A stretch of DNA of 64,000 nucleotides from Luscinia megarhynchos. Its lineage: Eukaryota > Chordata > Aves > Passeriformes > Turdidae. The notes under the pieces are model-generated. The model saw only the letters and a program-made list of their open reading frames with translations. It was not told the DNA's origin and ran no database searches. Location of the stretch: NCBI GenBank assembly GCA_034336665.1, contig JAPFBE010000002.1, forward strand, positions 78,746,905-78,810,904, in the 5' to 3' direction. Both the position numbers and the translations under genes were made by a program. The first letter of the stretch is position 1. Every line of letters begins with the position of its first letter. Positions 1-13,300 of the stretch are shown here, one piece after another.

Positions 1-401
1 GTGGTTTTACCCCGGCTGAATGCCAGGGACCCACCAAAGCTGCTCTACCACTCCCCTCTGCAACGGGACAGAGAAGAGAAAATGCCACAAAAACTTTCAC
101 GAGTTGAAACAGGGGCGGGGAGAGAGCACTCACACATGACCCCCTCGGGCGATGTGAAATGAGGGAAGGTGAGGAATTTGCCAAGCAACATTGTGCGCTT
201 TGCCGCGGAATAGGGGAAGACGGGGAATTTGCGCCTCAGCGCTGGGCGCTTGGCCGCGGGCGGGTTCCCGCTGGAGCAGGCGGGGCGGGCTCGCTCGGTC
301 CCCGCCCTCGGCCGTGCGTGGCCGGGCCGGGGCCGCCGGTGCCGCTGCGCCCGCGGCGGGAGCGGCGCAGAGCCGGGCTGCGCTCCGCTGCGCTGGGCGG
401 G
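1..401 (+). promoter_or_regulatory. Cadherin promoter and 5'UTR, upstream edge of a CpG island
   Basis: GC and CpG density climb sharply from about 200 and stay high through exon 1 to about 1460, as in a CpG-island promoter. I see no convincing TATA box. The reading frame of the gene stays open upstream to an ATG at 159, but that stretch lacks a signal peptide and looks like translated 5'UTR. The transcription start cannot be placed from sequence. Confidence 0.5.
154..255 (+). repeat. 51-bp imperfect tandem duplication in the cadherin 5' region
   Basis: Bases 154-204 and 205-255 align without gaps, sharing blocks GGAATTTGC and GCGCTT and ending TTTGCC / TTGGCC; I count 35 of 51 matches. No third unit is visible on either side. 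It lies just upstream of the CpG-island core. Confidence 0.6.
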
Positions 402-1398
402 ATGGGCCGGGCGCGGCGCAGCGGCTGCGGGCTGCTCCCGCTCCTGCTGCTGCTGCCGCTGCTCGGCGGGGCGGCGGGGCCGGGCGGCGGCGGCTGCCCC
501 CGCCTGCTGCGCTTCTCCGGGCAGGTGCCCGAGAACAGCCCGGCGGGGACGCGGGTGCGGGGCTTGCGGGTGCCGCTGCGGAGGCTGCTGGGCCCCGGGG
601 AGCCGGCCGGGGAGTGGGCGCTGGAAGGCGCCGGCGCATCCCGCTTCTCCCTGCAGCGGCGGCCGGGCGGCGGCGGGGGGCTGCTGCTCCTCCGCACCGC
701 CGAGCCCCTGGACCGGGAGACGCGGGCCGAGTACGGGCTGCGGCTGCGGCGGCGGGCGGGCCGGTCCGCCCGGGAGGCGCTGCTGCGGGTGCGGGTCCTG
801 GACCGCAACGACCACCGCCCGCGGCTGCCGCCGGCGCGGCCGCTGCAGGTGGACGAGCTGGTCCCGCTGGGCACGGAGGTGGCGCGGCTCCGCGCCTCGG
901 ACCGCGACGAGGGCGCCAACGCGCGCCTCACCTTCCGCGCCTGGCCGCCCGGCGCCGGCAGCCGCCTGCTGTTCGTGGTGCCCCGCAGCGGGCAGGTGCT
1001 GACCGTGGGCTCGCTGCTCGGGCAGCGGCGCCTCCGCCTGTGCGTGGCGGCCCTGGACCACGGGCGGCCGCGGGCGCTGCGCAGCCCCGCGCGGTGCCTG
1101 CGCCTGGCCGTGCGCGGCCGGGGGGCGGCGGCCCGGCCCAGGGAGCCGCGCTCGCTGCCAGAGCCCGGGGCACGGCGCTTCACCGCCCGCCTGCCCCCCG
1201 GGGCCCGCCTGGGCGACACCGTCTTCACCGTGCCCGGGAGCCGGGAGCCGGCGGCGGGCGCCTGGTTCGAGCTGGCCTCGCCCGGCGCCGCCCCCGTGGG
1301 CATCGACAGGACGTCGGGGCGGCTCTACCTGCGGCGGGAGCTGCGAGCGGGCGGCCGGGAGGAGGTGCTGGTCAAGGTGCACCGCGGCGGCGGAGCAG
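402..1398 (+). CDS. Cadherin exon 1: signal peptide and EC1 to part of EC3
   Basis: Encodes residues 1-332. ATG 402 has G at -3 and G at +4 (good Kozak context) and opens a leucine-rich signal peptide (core LLPLLLLLPLLGG), which is why it is preferred over the in-frame ATG at 159. EC1 begins at VPENSPAGT and ends at the DRNDHRP motif; EC2 begins at DELVPLGTEV. The EC2/EC3 junction lacks a DxNDN motif. Composition is extremely GC-rich and the protein arginine- and alanine-rich, unlike later exons. Donor GTAGCG at 1399, phase 1. Confidence 0.9.
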
Positions 1399-4300
1399 GT
1401 AGCGCTCCGGGGCCGGACCGGACGGGACGGGGAGGCTGGGATGGGTCGGTTCTCCCCGCCCCGAGTGGGTCGGGATGGCCGCAGAAGGAGCGGATGGGCA
1501 TGAAGGGTTGTCCCGAGGGAGGGGATGCTGAGCAGGCACGGCGTGCCGGACATTGGCCGTTCGAGCAGATGCGGCCGCGGTGATGCCGCCCTCCGAGGGG
1601 TGCGGGGAGGCGCAGGCGGCTGCGGGAGCTCGGTGGGTGAAGTGGGAATGTGCCGGCTCTTCCCCGGTACCGCCCGCTGAGCTTCTGCCTCTTGCCTTTG
1701 AAGGAGCAGCTGGAAACGTAGGGAATGATGTTTTGGCTATGTTGTCTTGTAAGGAATTCTTGTCACACTAGGTTCACTTTTGTGGGACCAGAGGTGTCTG
1801 CTCAGGGGGCCCGGTAAAGAAGGGGCCGCGCCACAACAGACAGCTTGTCTCATAGTGGGGGCAGCCAGCAGGGAGCCTCTCCCGTCGCTCTGGGCCTGCT
1901 GGAAGGACCCGAGAAGGAAGAGGTGACGCTGTCCCGGGTGCGGCGCTGCCAGCCCCGCGGCTACAGCCTGCGCTGGGATGCCGCTCCCTGCGCCGCGCCG
2001 GGGGATGCTGGCAGTCAGCGGCAGCCTGGCAGAGCAGCGCACGGCAAGGGAAAGGAGGCCTTACAAAATAGATGTCAACGAGCTAGGACAAGAAAAAGAA
2101 AAAAAAATCGGAATGAGGAATCCTAGGAGTTGGTGTAGAGAACTAAATGGAGATGTTGTAGTTATACCTATTTGTCAAGGGCTCATATGCTGTTGTGTAT
2201 GGTTTTCCTAATAAGATGGCAAAGAGAATGGCTAGACTTGATAAACTTCTTTAACCACATTAAGCTTGAGGTGTGTTATCGTTGCAAGAGCCATCCTTTC
2301 CATGTATTGCTTTCATCTTAGAGTAAGTTTTAGAGTGTGTTTGTAAGTGCAGCTCAGGTCGCTAATAACATAACTGGTTATCATTTGTTTGGGTTTGTTT
2401 TGTCTTGTTTACTTGTCTTTTTTCTTAGATGTTTGCAACTTTACTAAAGAGGGAATATTTACCAATTCATGTCAATGAATTTTACAGCCTAGTGCTCAGG
2501 AAATGTGAAACATAGAGCTGGGAGGAAAACAAACGTGCTGAAGCATGCTGGGGGCTGTGATCTTTACCAGACTGCTGTGTGCAGTCTACGAGTCCAGGGC
2601 TGCCTGCCTGAGAAACTGATTCTTGCAGGAATGAGATGCATTGTGCAAGTGGCAAACATTTACCATTAGAAAAACTCTGCACAGTATTTCGTGCTACTAA
2701 CTTTAAACAAGTCACCTGATGATGTTTAAAGTAGAACTTCTCATTTAAGCTAAAGATGGAGCTGGAAAGGGGATGCACAGCTTGACTGTCTTGCTTATTT
2801 ATAATTAAAGCAAATAACCTTGTGAACAGTGTTCAACATATGATTGTGTTGTCCTCTCCAGTCTGGTGGTGGACAGCATGTTTTTACCACTGTCTGTGTG
2901 CTAATAATGTATTGACAAGAGATAAGCCCCAGGGAGAAAGGAATTCGATGATCAAGTGGGACAAGGTCGTTTAGATACTCCTTTAAGCTACTTTGAAAAT
3001 CAAAACTGTCTCGTAACTTTGCACAGCAACAAACTTGGGATCTTTTTCTGTCTGCTTATTTTACAAAAATATGGTGAAATGGTGAGAGGATTTGAGCATC
3101 CATTTTTTTTTTATCTGAAGAAACCTGGTGAGCTGTCAAAAGTCAAATAGAATTAACTTTGGTCTGCTCATTTCTTCTCATGTCTATTACTAAATGTAAT
3201 TAACAATCATTCACAAAGCAATCAATATTATGGAACATGTAGCAAACTTTTAATCACCTCTTTAAATGAAAAACAAAGCTACCAGACCTTTATTAATTGT
3301 CATCTCTTATGTAAAAGACATCAATGGATTTAGGCATTTCACAGGTGCTGCTGCTCGAGGAATGGATGTGTCTTGGGGTTTTGGATGCGTTTGCCTTTTT
3401 TTTTTTCAAGAAAAGAAAAACTTTTTTAAAAAACAAGCTTTAAAAAAATAAAACAGTAGGTCAGATAGTAACTTAGAGCACTTTTTCCTGAAACAGTAGT
3501 CCTAGGAAGGCAAGGTATTCCTGTGCACAGTTGAAATACTGAAATAAACTGAGTGCAGACTAGATAAATAAACAATAAATAGCCTTCTGAATCTTCCCAG
3601 TTGCTCAGCAGCACACATAGCAGTGATGGGGAGGGGGCTGCCATCTGTTTTGTGGTGACCCTGTAGCAGGCACTGTGAAAACACAGCTGTTCTCCCATTG
3701 AGTGTACACTTGGCACATGGACTGTGCATCATAAAGGTGTTTGCACAACTTCTGGGGCTGGTTTTATCTACCTACACCAAGAAGTTTACATCTGCTTTAG
3801 GAACTTGACAATTTGCATGGATAGTTATGGAGTGGACCTGGAGTTTAGATGAGGCTCTCATACAAAGGTATGAACTGCAGACCCAACATTTCTCATTCAG
3901 ATTTTCTTTTGGGACATTTCACATCCTGGAAACACTGCACCATCAGAGCAGTGTGGGGCTTGAGCATGGAAAGGCTGGGGGTGGTGAGGAAGGGCTGAAG
4001 CTCCTTGCTCTTCCATATCTGCCTCTGTCCATGCACACCTACAAGTGCCTACATAAGGTCTCATAGTTGTTATTACACAGGGTAGGATGTGCAGTTGCTG
4101 TTTTGTCTTCTCCCCCTCAGCTGCCCTCTCAATGCTGGCAATAGGTGCTGGTGCACACTATGTAAAAATTTGACATTTAGGACTTTGTCTATCCTGCTTC
4201 AAAAAGCAATTTCTTACCCCTGTTCTTCAACTCTAGAAGACTTTAGGTCTCTTGGGGATTTTGGTTTGGGTGGTTTTTTTTGGTGTTTTGGGTTTTCTTG

Positions 4301-7300
4301 TTCATTTGTTTTTTAATTTTTGGTGTTCTTTGTTTGTTTTGGTTTTGGTTTGTTTGCTTTGGGTTTTTTTGTGTATTTGGTTTGGTTTTTTGTTTCTTGA
4401 AACTTAAGAGCCTGACACAAAGGGCTTACAGAGTGCACACTGCCTTGGTTGGAATAGTGAGACCCCGTGGGACATGCTGATGTTCCTGCACACACTCACA
4501 CTGCAGATACACTCCACATGCTATCTAACTGAAACAACTGTGTAAGAAGTCACTCTGTAATCTACAAATATTGTCAATGGTAAGAGCTCAAAAAAATCAT
4601 GGCAAGACAAATCTCTTTCCCTTTCATGTGTCTGCAGTGCACTGAAGGGTTAAAGGGTTGATATTAGCAGCCCTGTAACTCTGGCATGCTCAAGACCTCA
4701 AAGGTGGGTGAGCACCAGCAGGTGTTTAAGACTGAAGTGAGTAAAATAGTTGTAAGGCTGTTCAGTATTTTCCTGGTTTTGGAGGTGAGATGGATATCTC
4801 ATTCCCTGCTCTCTGGTGGGATAACAACTGTTTACTAATATAAGTGAATTCCAAGGAGATAGATTTTAAGTCTGACTAAGGAAGCTGTAGCATAATGCAT
4901 TTCCTTCAGTGCAGTGCCTTATGGTGGAATATGACCAGTGTTGAACCCTTATGATTCACTGGAAGCAAACTGCCTTTTAAAAGACATCTGTCAGGCATAA
5001 TTTCCTGTGAATACAACCTTGACTGCACGTGGAAAAAATATGTGGTTTGAGTCCCTTCTACTTTCTTAAGAAACTTCCATCAGGATGCCTACTGGGAAGG
5101 GAGACCTTTCAATCCATGTAATGCAGCTTTTGTAAAGCTAACAAGTAATTCATGTATGTTGCTGGCCATGATTTCAAATCAAGACATAGCTTAGGTTTGG
5201 GGGATTTTTTTTCCATTTTTCTTTGTCAACAGAGCCAGAAATTGCCCACTGCTTCCTGGCACCCCCTGACATACTTAGAAAATACATCTCACTCCAGAAG
5301 CAGAAATTTGACCTGATCAGGTATTGAGGTCACATTATATGCTGCTTTTTTTTTCTGGGGGTGGGATTGGGGGGTGTTTCCTCCTGGTATCAGACTGATT
5401 AAAACCATCTGTGGATGCCATTAGTGTGCCTCCAAATTCAGGTACCAACAGAAAAAGCTTGCTTCTCTTAACCCATGAAATCTCTTTAATGGCCAGGGAT
5501 CATTGGATGAAAGAGCAAGCTCCAGGATAAAGGTTATTATGTTACCCTGTCTGTAGATATCTTTGTAGAAACTTTGCTGTAAAAAAAATAAAAAATTGAA
5601 TTAATGTAAACATATATAATGATCCAGAGGCAATAAATAAGTCTTAAGAATGTCTGATAAAGTCAGACATTTTGAGACACCTACAAGAAGCTTAAAACTG
5701 AAGAGGTAAATGTAAAGCTTATGTTACAAGTATTCTTGGTAAGTAGCATGAGCTATTTAAATTATGAGAAAACCTCTATCATAATGAGTTTGAGAGAAAA
5801 GCAGTGGGGGACCTTAAAAAGAGAACTTTAAATCCTTTATTCTTAAGAGTAGCATCTTGAATCCTTTTATACAAACTATGATTCAGTATTTCGAATTTTC
5901 ATTACATTTCAACAGCAGGAAGGCATTTAAAAATCTGGTTTTAGACCCAGGTCAAAGCTGCACCATGCCCTGTGTGCTCCTGGTGTTGTCTCACACTCCA
6001 GGAGCTCTGTGCAGTGCTCAGCAGTGTTTGATTTTTGTGTGCTGGCAAGAGCCAGCTGACCTGGGGCTGCCTTTACACACCTGTATTGCACATGGGAGCC
6101 CCAAAATCCACATGTACCACATTTGCACAGACAGTCTGTTCATATTAGCTCCCCATGGCAGGTGTGCACAAAGCCTTCTCCTTCGGGACTGTGGCTGAAG
6201 CAGAATTGAACTTGCTCCTGCATTTCTGATGGGCTTGGAGAGCTGTGTCCTCCCCAGAGAGCAGTGGCCTCACAGCTGGTGTTGTGTTTTGGGGCAGGCA
6301 TTAGGGGTTCCTTGCTGCAGCAGCCAGACCTTGGCTAGAGCACAACTCGAGTGATTGATTGACATCCCTTTTGTTTACATGTGTTTTTTAGATGTAAGCA
6401 GGAGGTAAAGCTGAAGCCTTGGGGATACACCAGCATCTCCAGGAAAATCAGCACTCCTTAATATTCTCTTCCAGACTGATCCTACCAAGACTCTTCCCAA
6501 TGTGTGGTGCAGAGGCCAGGCTATCCTGTTGACAGTCTGGTTTCACAGGGAATAGAGCCTGGTTTCCTGATTATTTCCTTCCTTGCAGTGGATGATTTGT
6601 ATTGACAAAATGGGTGAGCTGCAACATCACTGGGTGATGTTGCATTTTGATTTAATAGGATGCTCTGGTTGTGTCAGGAACAAAATAAAACACTATTGAT
6701 TTCAGAGGCTTGATCTGTAAATGCCTTTGCAGCTATGACAGCTGAAAACCCAAAACATTCCTGGGGAAAACTCTACTTTGTCAAGGCTGGTTTTGTTTCA
6801 CTGATTTGTTTCACTGATTTGTTTCAAGACAATGTGGTAATTTTGCACAGTGTCTGATTGCCACGTGTCTGTAACACCTTAAAATCCTTGAGTTTCTCAC
6901 ACCTGGTGTGTGTGCAGAGGGGAGTGACCAGAACTAAAGTGTCTGTACTCATAGTGCTGCTTCTGAACAGCTCTTTCTGGATGATAGGGGAAATCAGTGC
7001 TGTTTGACTGACCTCCTGTTAGTCTCCAGACAATGTTCAACACTGCTTTTTTAGAGTTTTGGACTTGAATTGATAAAATCTGCTCTTTGTAACTATCTTT
7101 TCTACCATTTATGCCTTACTAGAATTAGAAATCTGATCTATATAGATACAACCTGGACTGTTTTGTCAGCATGCTTGCAGGTTTCTTCAATTTTAATTTT
7201 GTTTGCTTGCATGGAGAAAACAGCTTCAAGTCTGAAAATCTGAAATAAATGCTGGGGGCCTGAAGGAATGAGCCAGGTCTCAGCTGCAGAAAGACATTCC

Positions 7301-10300
7301 ACCCTATAGCTGAAGTTGATTACCCCTGTCCTCCAGGTTTGGCTTCATCCCGTTTTTCCTTTCATGTGTGGTGCTGGATGTTTCTAGGCTGCCATTCACT
7401 CCTTTTCTCACTTCTTACCCTTAAGCAAACAGCAAAGATGAAACACAAAGTCCAATGAATGTTTATGTTAGAAGTTCCTTGAAGCTGCAGGGGAATGAGT
7501 GACATGTGGACATCTATGCCTCAAAAATCAATAAGATGCAAAAGCTGAAGGGCAGGGAGATTATTGTGTGATGGAAAGGATTTAATAGTCTTGCTGGTTC
7601 CATGTCCCGGCCTAGAGGCAGGTTTTGTCACAACAAAGCAATTGCCAGCAGATATTTGTTTAGTCAGGTCTTAAAGATCTCAGTGATGGATGCTGTCTCA
7701 CCTCTCTGGCCACTGTCAAGGGCTCCATTGTCCTGATAATTAAAAACGTGCTGAGGGATCCCATGCCCAACATCTAATGCCAGTCTTTTCCTCTGGAATG
7801 ACAGTTAGTTATTCTTTGTTTTGCAGGTTATGGGGCAGCTGACTGACTTCATACCTCAGTCGTTTGACCTCTTATATCATTATTTGCATGTCTCTTGCAG
7901 ACTCCTGGAAATTTCCAGGTCTTTTCACCTCTCTTGAAGGGCAAGAGAGATTGTGCTCTTGGCTTTTCCTCTGGACACTTGCCAGCCAGTCTATGTCTTT
8001 CTTGAAATCCAGCCCCAGGAACTTTAGTTCACTGGATTGCCCAGGGAGGTTTTGGGGTCTCCCTCCTTGTAGATATTCAAAAGCCTTGTGGACATTTTTC
8101 TGAGCAGGCAGCTCTAGGTAGCCTGGCTTGAGCAGAGCAGTTGGACAGCTGATCTCCAGAAGTCCTGCCACGCTCACCCCTGCCGTGAGTCTGTGGTCTG
8201 AGGCTTTGCTGAGTGTCACAATTTTACCAAGGTGCAGTGAGGGCTGAGCATGAGCCCAGGTGGGCAGGAAGGCCAGTGTCATCCTGGCCTGTGTCAGCAA
8301 TAGTGTGGCCAGCAGGAGCAGGGCAGGATTGTCCCCTGTGCTGGGCACTGCTGAGGGTGCACATCAAGCACTGCATCCAGTTCTGGGCCCTCAGCTCAGG
8401 AAGGACATTGAGGAGCTGGAGCGTGTCCAGAGGAGGGAAATGGAGCTGGGGAAGGGTCTGCAGCACAAATCCTGTGAGGAGAGGCTGAGGGAGCTGGGGG
8501 TGTTCAGCCTGGAGAAAAGGAGGCTCAGGAGTGACTTTATTGCTCTCTGCACCTGCATGAAGGAGGATGGAGTCAGGAGTGGCTCGTTCTCCTCTCCCAA
8601 GTAACAAGTGATAGAGCAAGAGGAAATGGCCCCAGGTTTTGCCAGGGAAGGGTTAGATTTGATATTAGGGGAAAAATTTTTCACAGAAAGGGTTGCCAAG
8701 CATTACAACAGGCTGTCCAGAGAAGTGGTGGAGTCACCATCCCTGGATAAAAGATATGTGGATGTGGCATTTAGGGACGTGGTTTCATGGAATTGTAGGA
8801 TTCCTAAGGTTCAAAAAGACCTTCAAAATTATCAAATCTGACTGTCAACCTATCACCAGCACCATGTTCACCATTAAGTCATGTCCTCAAGTGCCATGCC
8901 CACATGATTTTTCAATATTTCCAGGGATAGTGAATCCCAGGTTATTTGTGAAGTTGGCAGTACCAGGTTAATGGTTGGACTTGATGATCTTAGAGCCTTT
9001 TCCAACCTAAATTCTTCTATGATTCTATTTAAATACACCTTTCATAGAGAGGGAAGGTGAAGTGTTTGTAAAAGTCCAGAAAATTATGGTTATTTTGAAC
9101 AACATATTTTCCCTGACATGCTGTCCTGAACTCAGTGAAATTTGTTCCCCGTCTGTCTTTTTTAAAATGCAAATCTCTGTTTCACTGCTGACTTTAGGGA
9201 GGTTTTGCAACACCTACCAGGATTAGGACATCATTACTGGTTGATACTTAAAAAATGGATCATCTACATGGAGCAATATTAAGAATAATCTGTATAATTC
9301 TAATTTTTTAATCATTCTCCAAGTTTCACTAAATGGGAAAGATATTTGACTAGATATTCAATCTCTGCAGAAATTAGAACTGCCTGAATTAGACCAATAA
9401 ATGAACAAAAATATCTTTAAATGCTTATGCCTACAAGTTTTCATCCCTTTACTAGCAAAATAACACTGTCTGTAACTGGCTGAATTAGGACATGTATTTC
9501 TCAACCCTCCTTCTTGGCTAGAGATAAAATAATGACTGCTCCAGCTGCTCTTTTGAGCTACTACCTCATGCTGTGGGCAGTGCCTTGTTCTACACAGCAA
9601 TATAGAGGAAAAAAAATAAGAAAAGTGAACCAGTGTACTCTTGTATGCAGTGCTGGTACATGAGAAAACCAGAAACCATGTAATCTAAGAAAAACTAAGG
9701 AAACCATATCTTAAATTATTTTAAATACCTTAAAATCCCACAAATCTTCAGTTAAGTTTTTTCCTTCCTGGGAATGATTATCTCTAGGAAATTTGTCTAG
9801 CATTTATTTTTACTGCAGGGTAAGGCTGCTTGTAAGTACCGGGCTGGTGTGTCAGGAAATATGTGTTTATGGGCAGCCTTTTATTTAATGTTACATCTCT
9901 GAGACATGCACTTTAAAGGGAACTTCTTGCCTTTGGTGCTGGTTTTGTCCACCTGCTCCTGTCTTCTTCCATCCTGTGTGAAATGATGATGCCTTTGTCC
10001 TTCTTGAAGGCAGAGATGAAAGGAATCCTGTATGAGACACACACACACCTGGGTGGGTGTTTCATTTTGTAGTGGTGTAGCCCTCCACAGACCTGCAACC
10101 TCAGTGCAGTTTGTTGAAGTATGTGATCATATTTTAACAGGCATTTCTCCTATGTACCTTTTTTCATACCCCCCATCTACATTTAGTTTCTCTTTTTATT
10201 CAAATTTATTCTCTACATTCAGTAACACGTTCATTTTAATTTGAAGTCAAATCTTAAGGCCACTTTTAGAACACGAATGTGCTTAGGAAAATTTCTTCAA

Positions 10301-13300
10301 GAAGCCCGTATGTCCTTTAGCATCTGTTAGTGACTTGCTGTTAATTCAAATATTGGTCTCCCTAGAGGTCAAAATACTGTGATGAAATCTCTGCATGTCC
10401 TTTGCAGCGGACGCTTCCTTCTCAGTGTGTTTACAGATACTAATGGATAAGGTGTTCACATTCCTGGCTGAAGTTTGTGACCAAGCTGTCTGGAACCCGT
10501 GTGCCTTTTGCAGATGATGACTGGTACCTGTGCCAGGTGACACTGGTGGCCCCCGAGGAGGAGCTGCTGTCCTGGGCCATGCACCCGTTCCCGTTCCTGG
10601 CGCGCGTCGACCCCGATGCGCGCAAGGGCACGCTCGTCTACCAGCTGGTGGCACGCTCCAGCAGCCATGGAAACGCCTCTGCTGGCATAGCTTACACACT
10701 CCTTGCAGGTAGGGCTGCTCTGGGGAAAAGGGTAGAATTCTGTTTAGTTGCAGGTGTTTCTTACCAAGTTCCCCTTTTATAATTTAATTGGAAGGTTTTT
10801 CCCTTGGGGAATCATTAAAGATACAGCACGTACAGCAAGTAGAAGCTGGAAGTGCTGTAAGTAGAAGTTGTTGGCAGGTGGTGAGGAGCGATTCCGGGTG
10901 GATAAGGACACTGGCATCATCATGACCACTGGCTTGCCCCTGACGTGGAACAAGGAGTACGTGGTTACTGTGGAAGCCTCTGATGAGAGCGGCAACAAGA
11001 GCCCCTACGCCTCCGTTTCCATCCTGGCAGGCTCCCGACCTCCACAGTTCACCAACATGTCCTACAGCGTGTTTGTCCCTGAAAACACTCCAGCAGGAGA
11101 AAGGTGAGTTGTGCTTGGCTAGGTGACTCCCTCCCTGCAGTCTGAGAGGAGCTTCACAAAGCACAGCAGAGTGAAACTTCTGTGGTTTTGCTTCTCAGGG
11201 CTACACATATGCGTTTGCCTATTACACTTTAAAAATAGTGTTGTGTTTTCTAAAAGAAATTGCACCTCTTCTGATGTTTCAGAGTCTCCAGTGGGCCATG
11301 AATCATGAATTATTTTAATGCTTTTGGGGTCTTAGTGCATTGCATCATGAATTAGAACAGCCAAACTACTGGCTATGCATCTCCTGGTGATTTAAACAAA
11401 TTCTTGAAAAATAGTCTTTTAACTAACCAGATCTGGAGTAGTTTGTGTCCCATTTGACTTGTATTTAAATTTCTAGGAAGACAAGTCATTGCCAGACTCT
11501 TGAGATAACAGCACCAGTGTGGAGTACAAATAGATAAAGCTCAATCTCCAAGGGGCTCTGCTGTTGCATGAAAAGTAGCTAAGCCAAATCACAGTGGGGA
11601 GATGCTCTCAAGCTGGCTCTGAGTTTATTGTCACTGTTCAGCTACTTGAGAGCAGAATGGGCTTTAAGGAGCAGGTGGAACAGTGTCATAAGGCCTTTAA
11701 GGAGCAGGAAACCTCAAAATAAACTGATGACCAAGGAAAAATTGCTGGAGATGTGCCACTAATCCTTAAGAGAGACTGAATGAGAAGGAGGAGGGAAATT
11801 TCTCTACTTCCCAGGAACTCTTAGTGTGATGAGCTCAAAGTGTATTATGCTGGTGAAAGACTGGTGTGAGAGGTGGAGCTACAAAACATAAGTCACAGTA
11901 GGGAGGCAAACATTCCTTTGATGTCCTGCCAAGGTGGACAGCAGGATCTGGAAAGCCCTGTGCTCCGTGGGTTTCTCATCCATGTCTGAACCCTTTTCTT
12001 TTCTGAATATAAAACAACAGAGAAACTCAGAAGTATAGGTGGTCACTTACTTGGGAATAACTGAAAAACTGGGGGCAAATGAATAACTGCTGTTATGCAT
12101 TTAAAAGGCTAAAATAGGGAAGAAAATGACATTTTAGTGTTAGTGGGGGTTGAAATGGGTTATTTCAGCACTGCTATGTCAGTGAATGAATTTGGTGAGA
12201 GAAGGTGGATGGGCTCCCTGTAGCAAAAGGGGTTTCCAGTCTGAATACAAAGCTGAGCCAAGCATTGACAGAGATTGAGCAAGACAGACACCTTTCCTCA
12301 TCCTATCCTCCTCCTCTAGCTGCTGAGGGGACAGCTTTGGTTGTTATTGTTTTGAAGCAAAGGTTGTTCTCTCGTTCTTTGCAGAGTAGCAGTTGTTGAG
12401 GCTGTTTCCTTCCAGAGCCAGCCTCTTTCCTACAGTCTCCTGACCAACCCGTCCGGGCTGTTCCGGGTGAGGCAGGAGAGTGGGGAGCTCAGCCTGACCC
12501 ACCCCGTGGACTACGAGAGCGAGCACCACCTCTACCAGCTGCTGCTGAGAGCCATGGAAGCTGAGAGCACCCTCAGCACTGTGACTGAGGTACCTGAATC
12601 TCCTCACGTCCCACCCATGCTCTGCAATCCGTGCTAGGATTGCTCCAGGTTACACACACGGATAGCCCAGGGCACTGTGAGGAGGCTGGGCAGGGAGGAG
12701 GACTTGTAGAACAGACAGAAATCTGACATCTGACCTGGGTTCACATTTAGGCTCTGCAAATACCTCATGTTGTTACTTTCTGGATTTGCTCCCATCTTGG
12801 GAGTGGAGGAGAAAATACTTCTCTGTGTTACAGGGGTGGTATGAGAGGAATGGCATCAGAGGTGTAAGGGTGGGACAGCAGCAAAAGCACTGACTGCCAC
12901 TGCAGTGTCCCAAAGAGGTGCTCTTTTAGCAGTGTAGAAGCTAAAATCCATTCTCAACGTGTCCCTTTTCCTCAGGTCATGGTCCATATCACTGATGAAA
13001 ACGACTGTTCTCCTGAATTCCAGCGCTCCATCTACAGCAGAGACAACGTTCCCGAAACCATCCCTGTTGGGACATCCCTTCTGCAAGGTGGGGACCATCC
13101 TCTCATTTCAGTCCTGCCACAGACCTGCTAAGTTGGTACCTTCCACGTTCTGGCCATGAGGAAGTGCACTCTTCCACAGATGTGGATGCAGCTTTCCTGG
13201 CAGCCTGTGGATGACTTTTAGGTTTCCTGGAAATAGAGTTGTGAGTGTCTTTACATGAGGATCACTGTATTGTGCTCCAGGAGAGATCCTGTGGTGTCCA

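Larger units (their letters stand above)
1399..10513 (+). other. Cadherin intron 1 (9.1 kb)
   Basis: Ends GTAGCG...TTTTGCAG. Contents seen: a T/G low-complexity tract (4256-4405), a short TTTCACTGATTTG duplication near 6793-6826, old antisense CR1-like sequence near 7650-7760 and CR1 fragments from 8030 to 9030. I found no further exon: the protein reads smoothly from exon 1 to exon 2. Short open frames here lack conserved motifs or fall in repeats. Confidence 0.75.

Noticed and set aside
159..401. In-frame upstream ATG at 159 as cadherin start
   Set aside because: It would place about 80 non-conserved residues before an obvious signal peptide; ATG 402 has a better context.
45..1553. Minus-strand open frame of 502 residues (and other frames of 169-403 residues) across the GC-rich start
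   Set aside because: Stops are rare in such GC-rich DNA. The products are low-complexity Pro/Ala/Arg/Gln strings with no domain, whereas the + strand frame from 402 gives a signal peptide and EC repeats.
7872..8699. Several open frames on both strands (up to 158 residues)
   Set aside because: They lie in or beside CR1 sequence and show no reverse transcriptase or other motif in a continuous frame.
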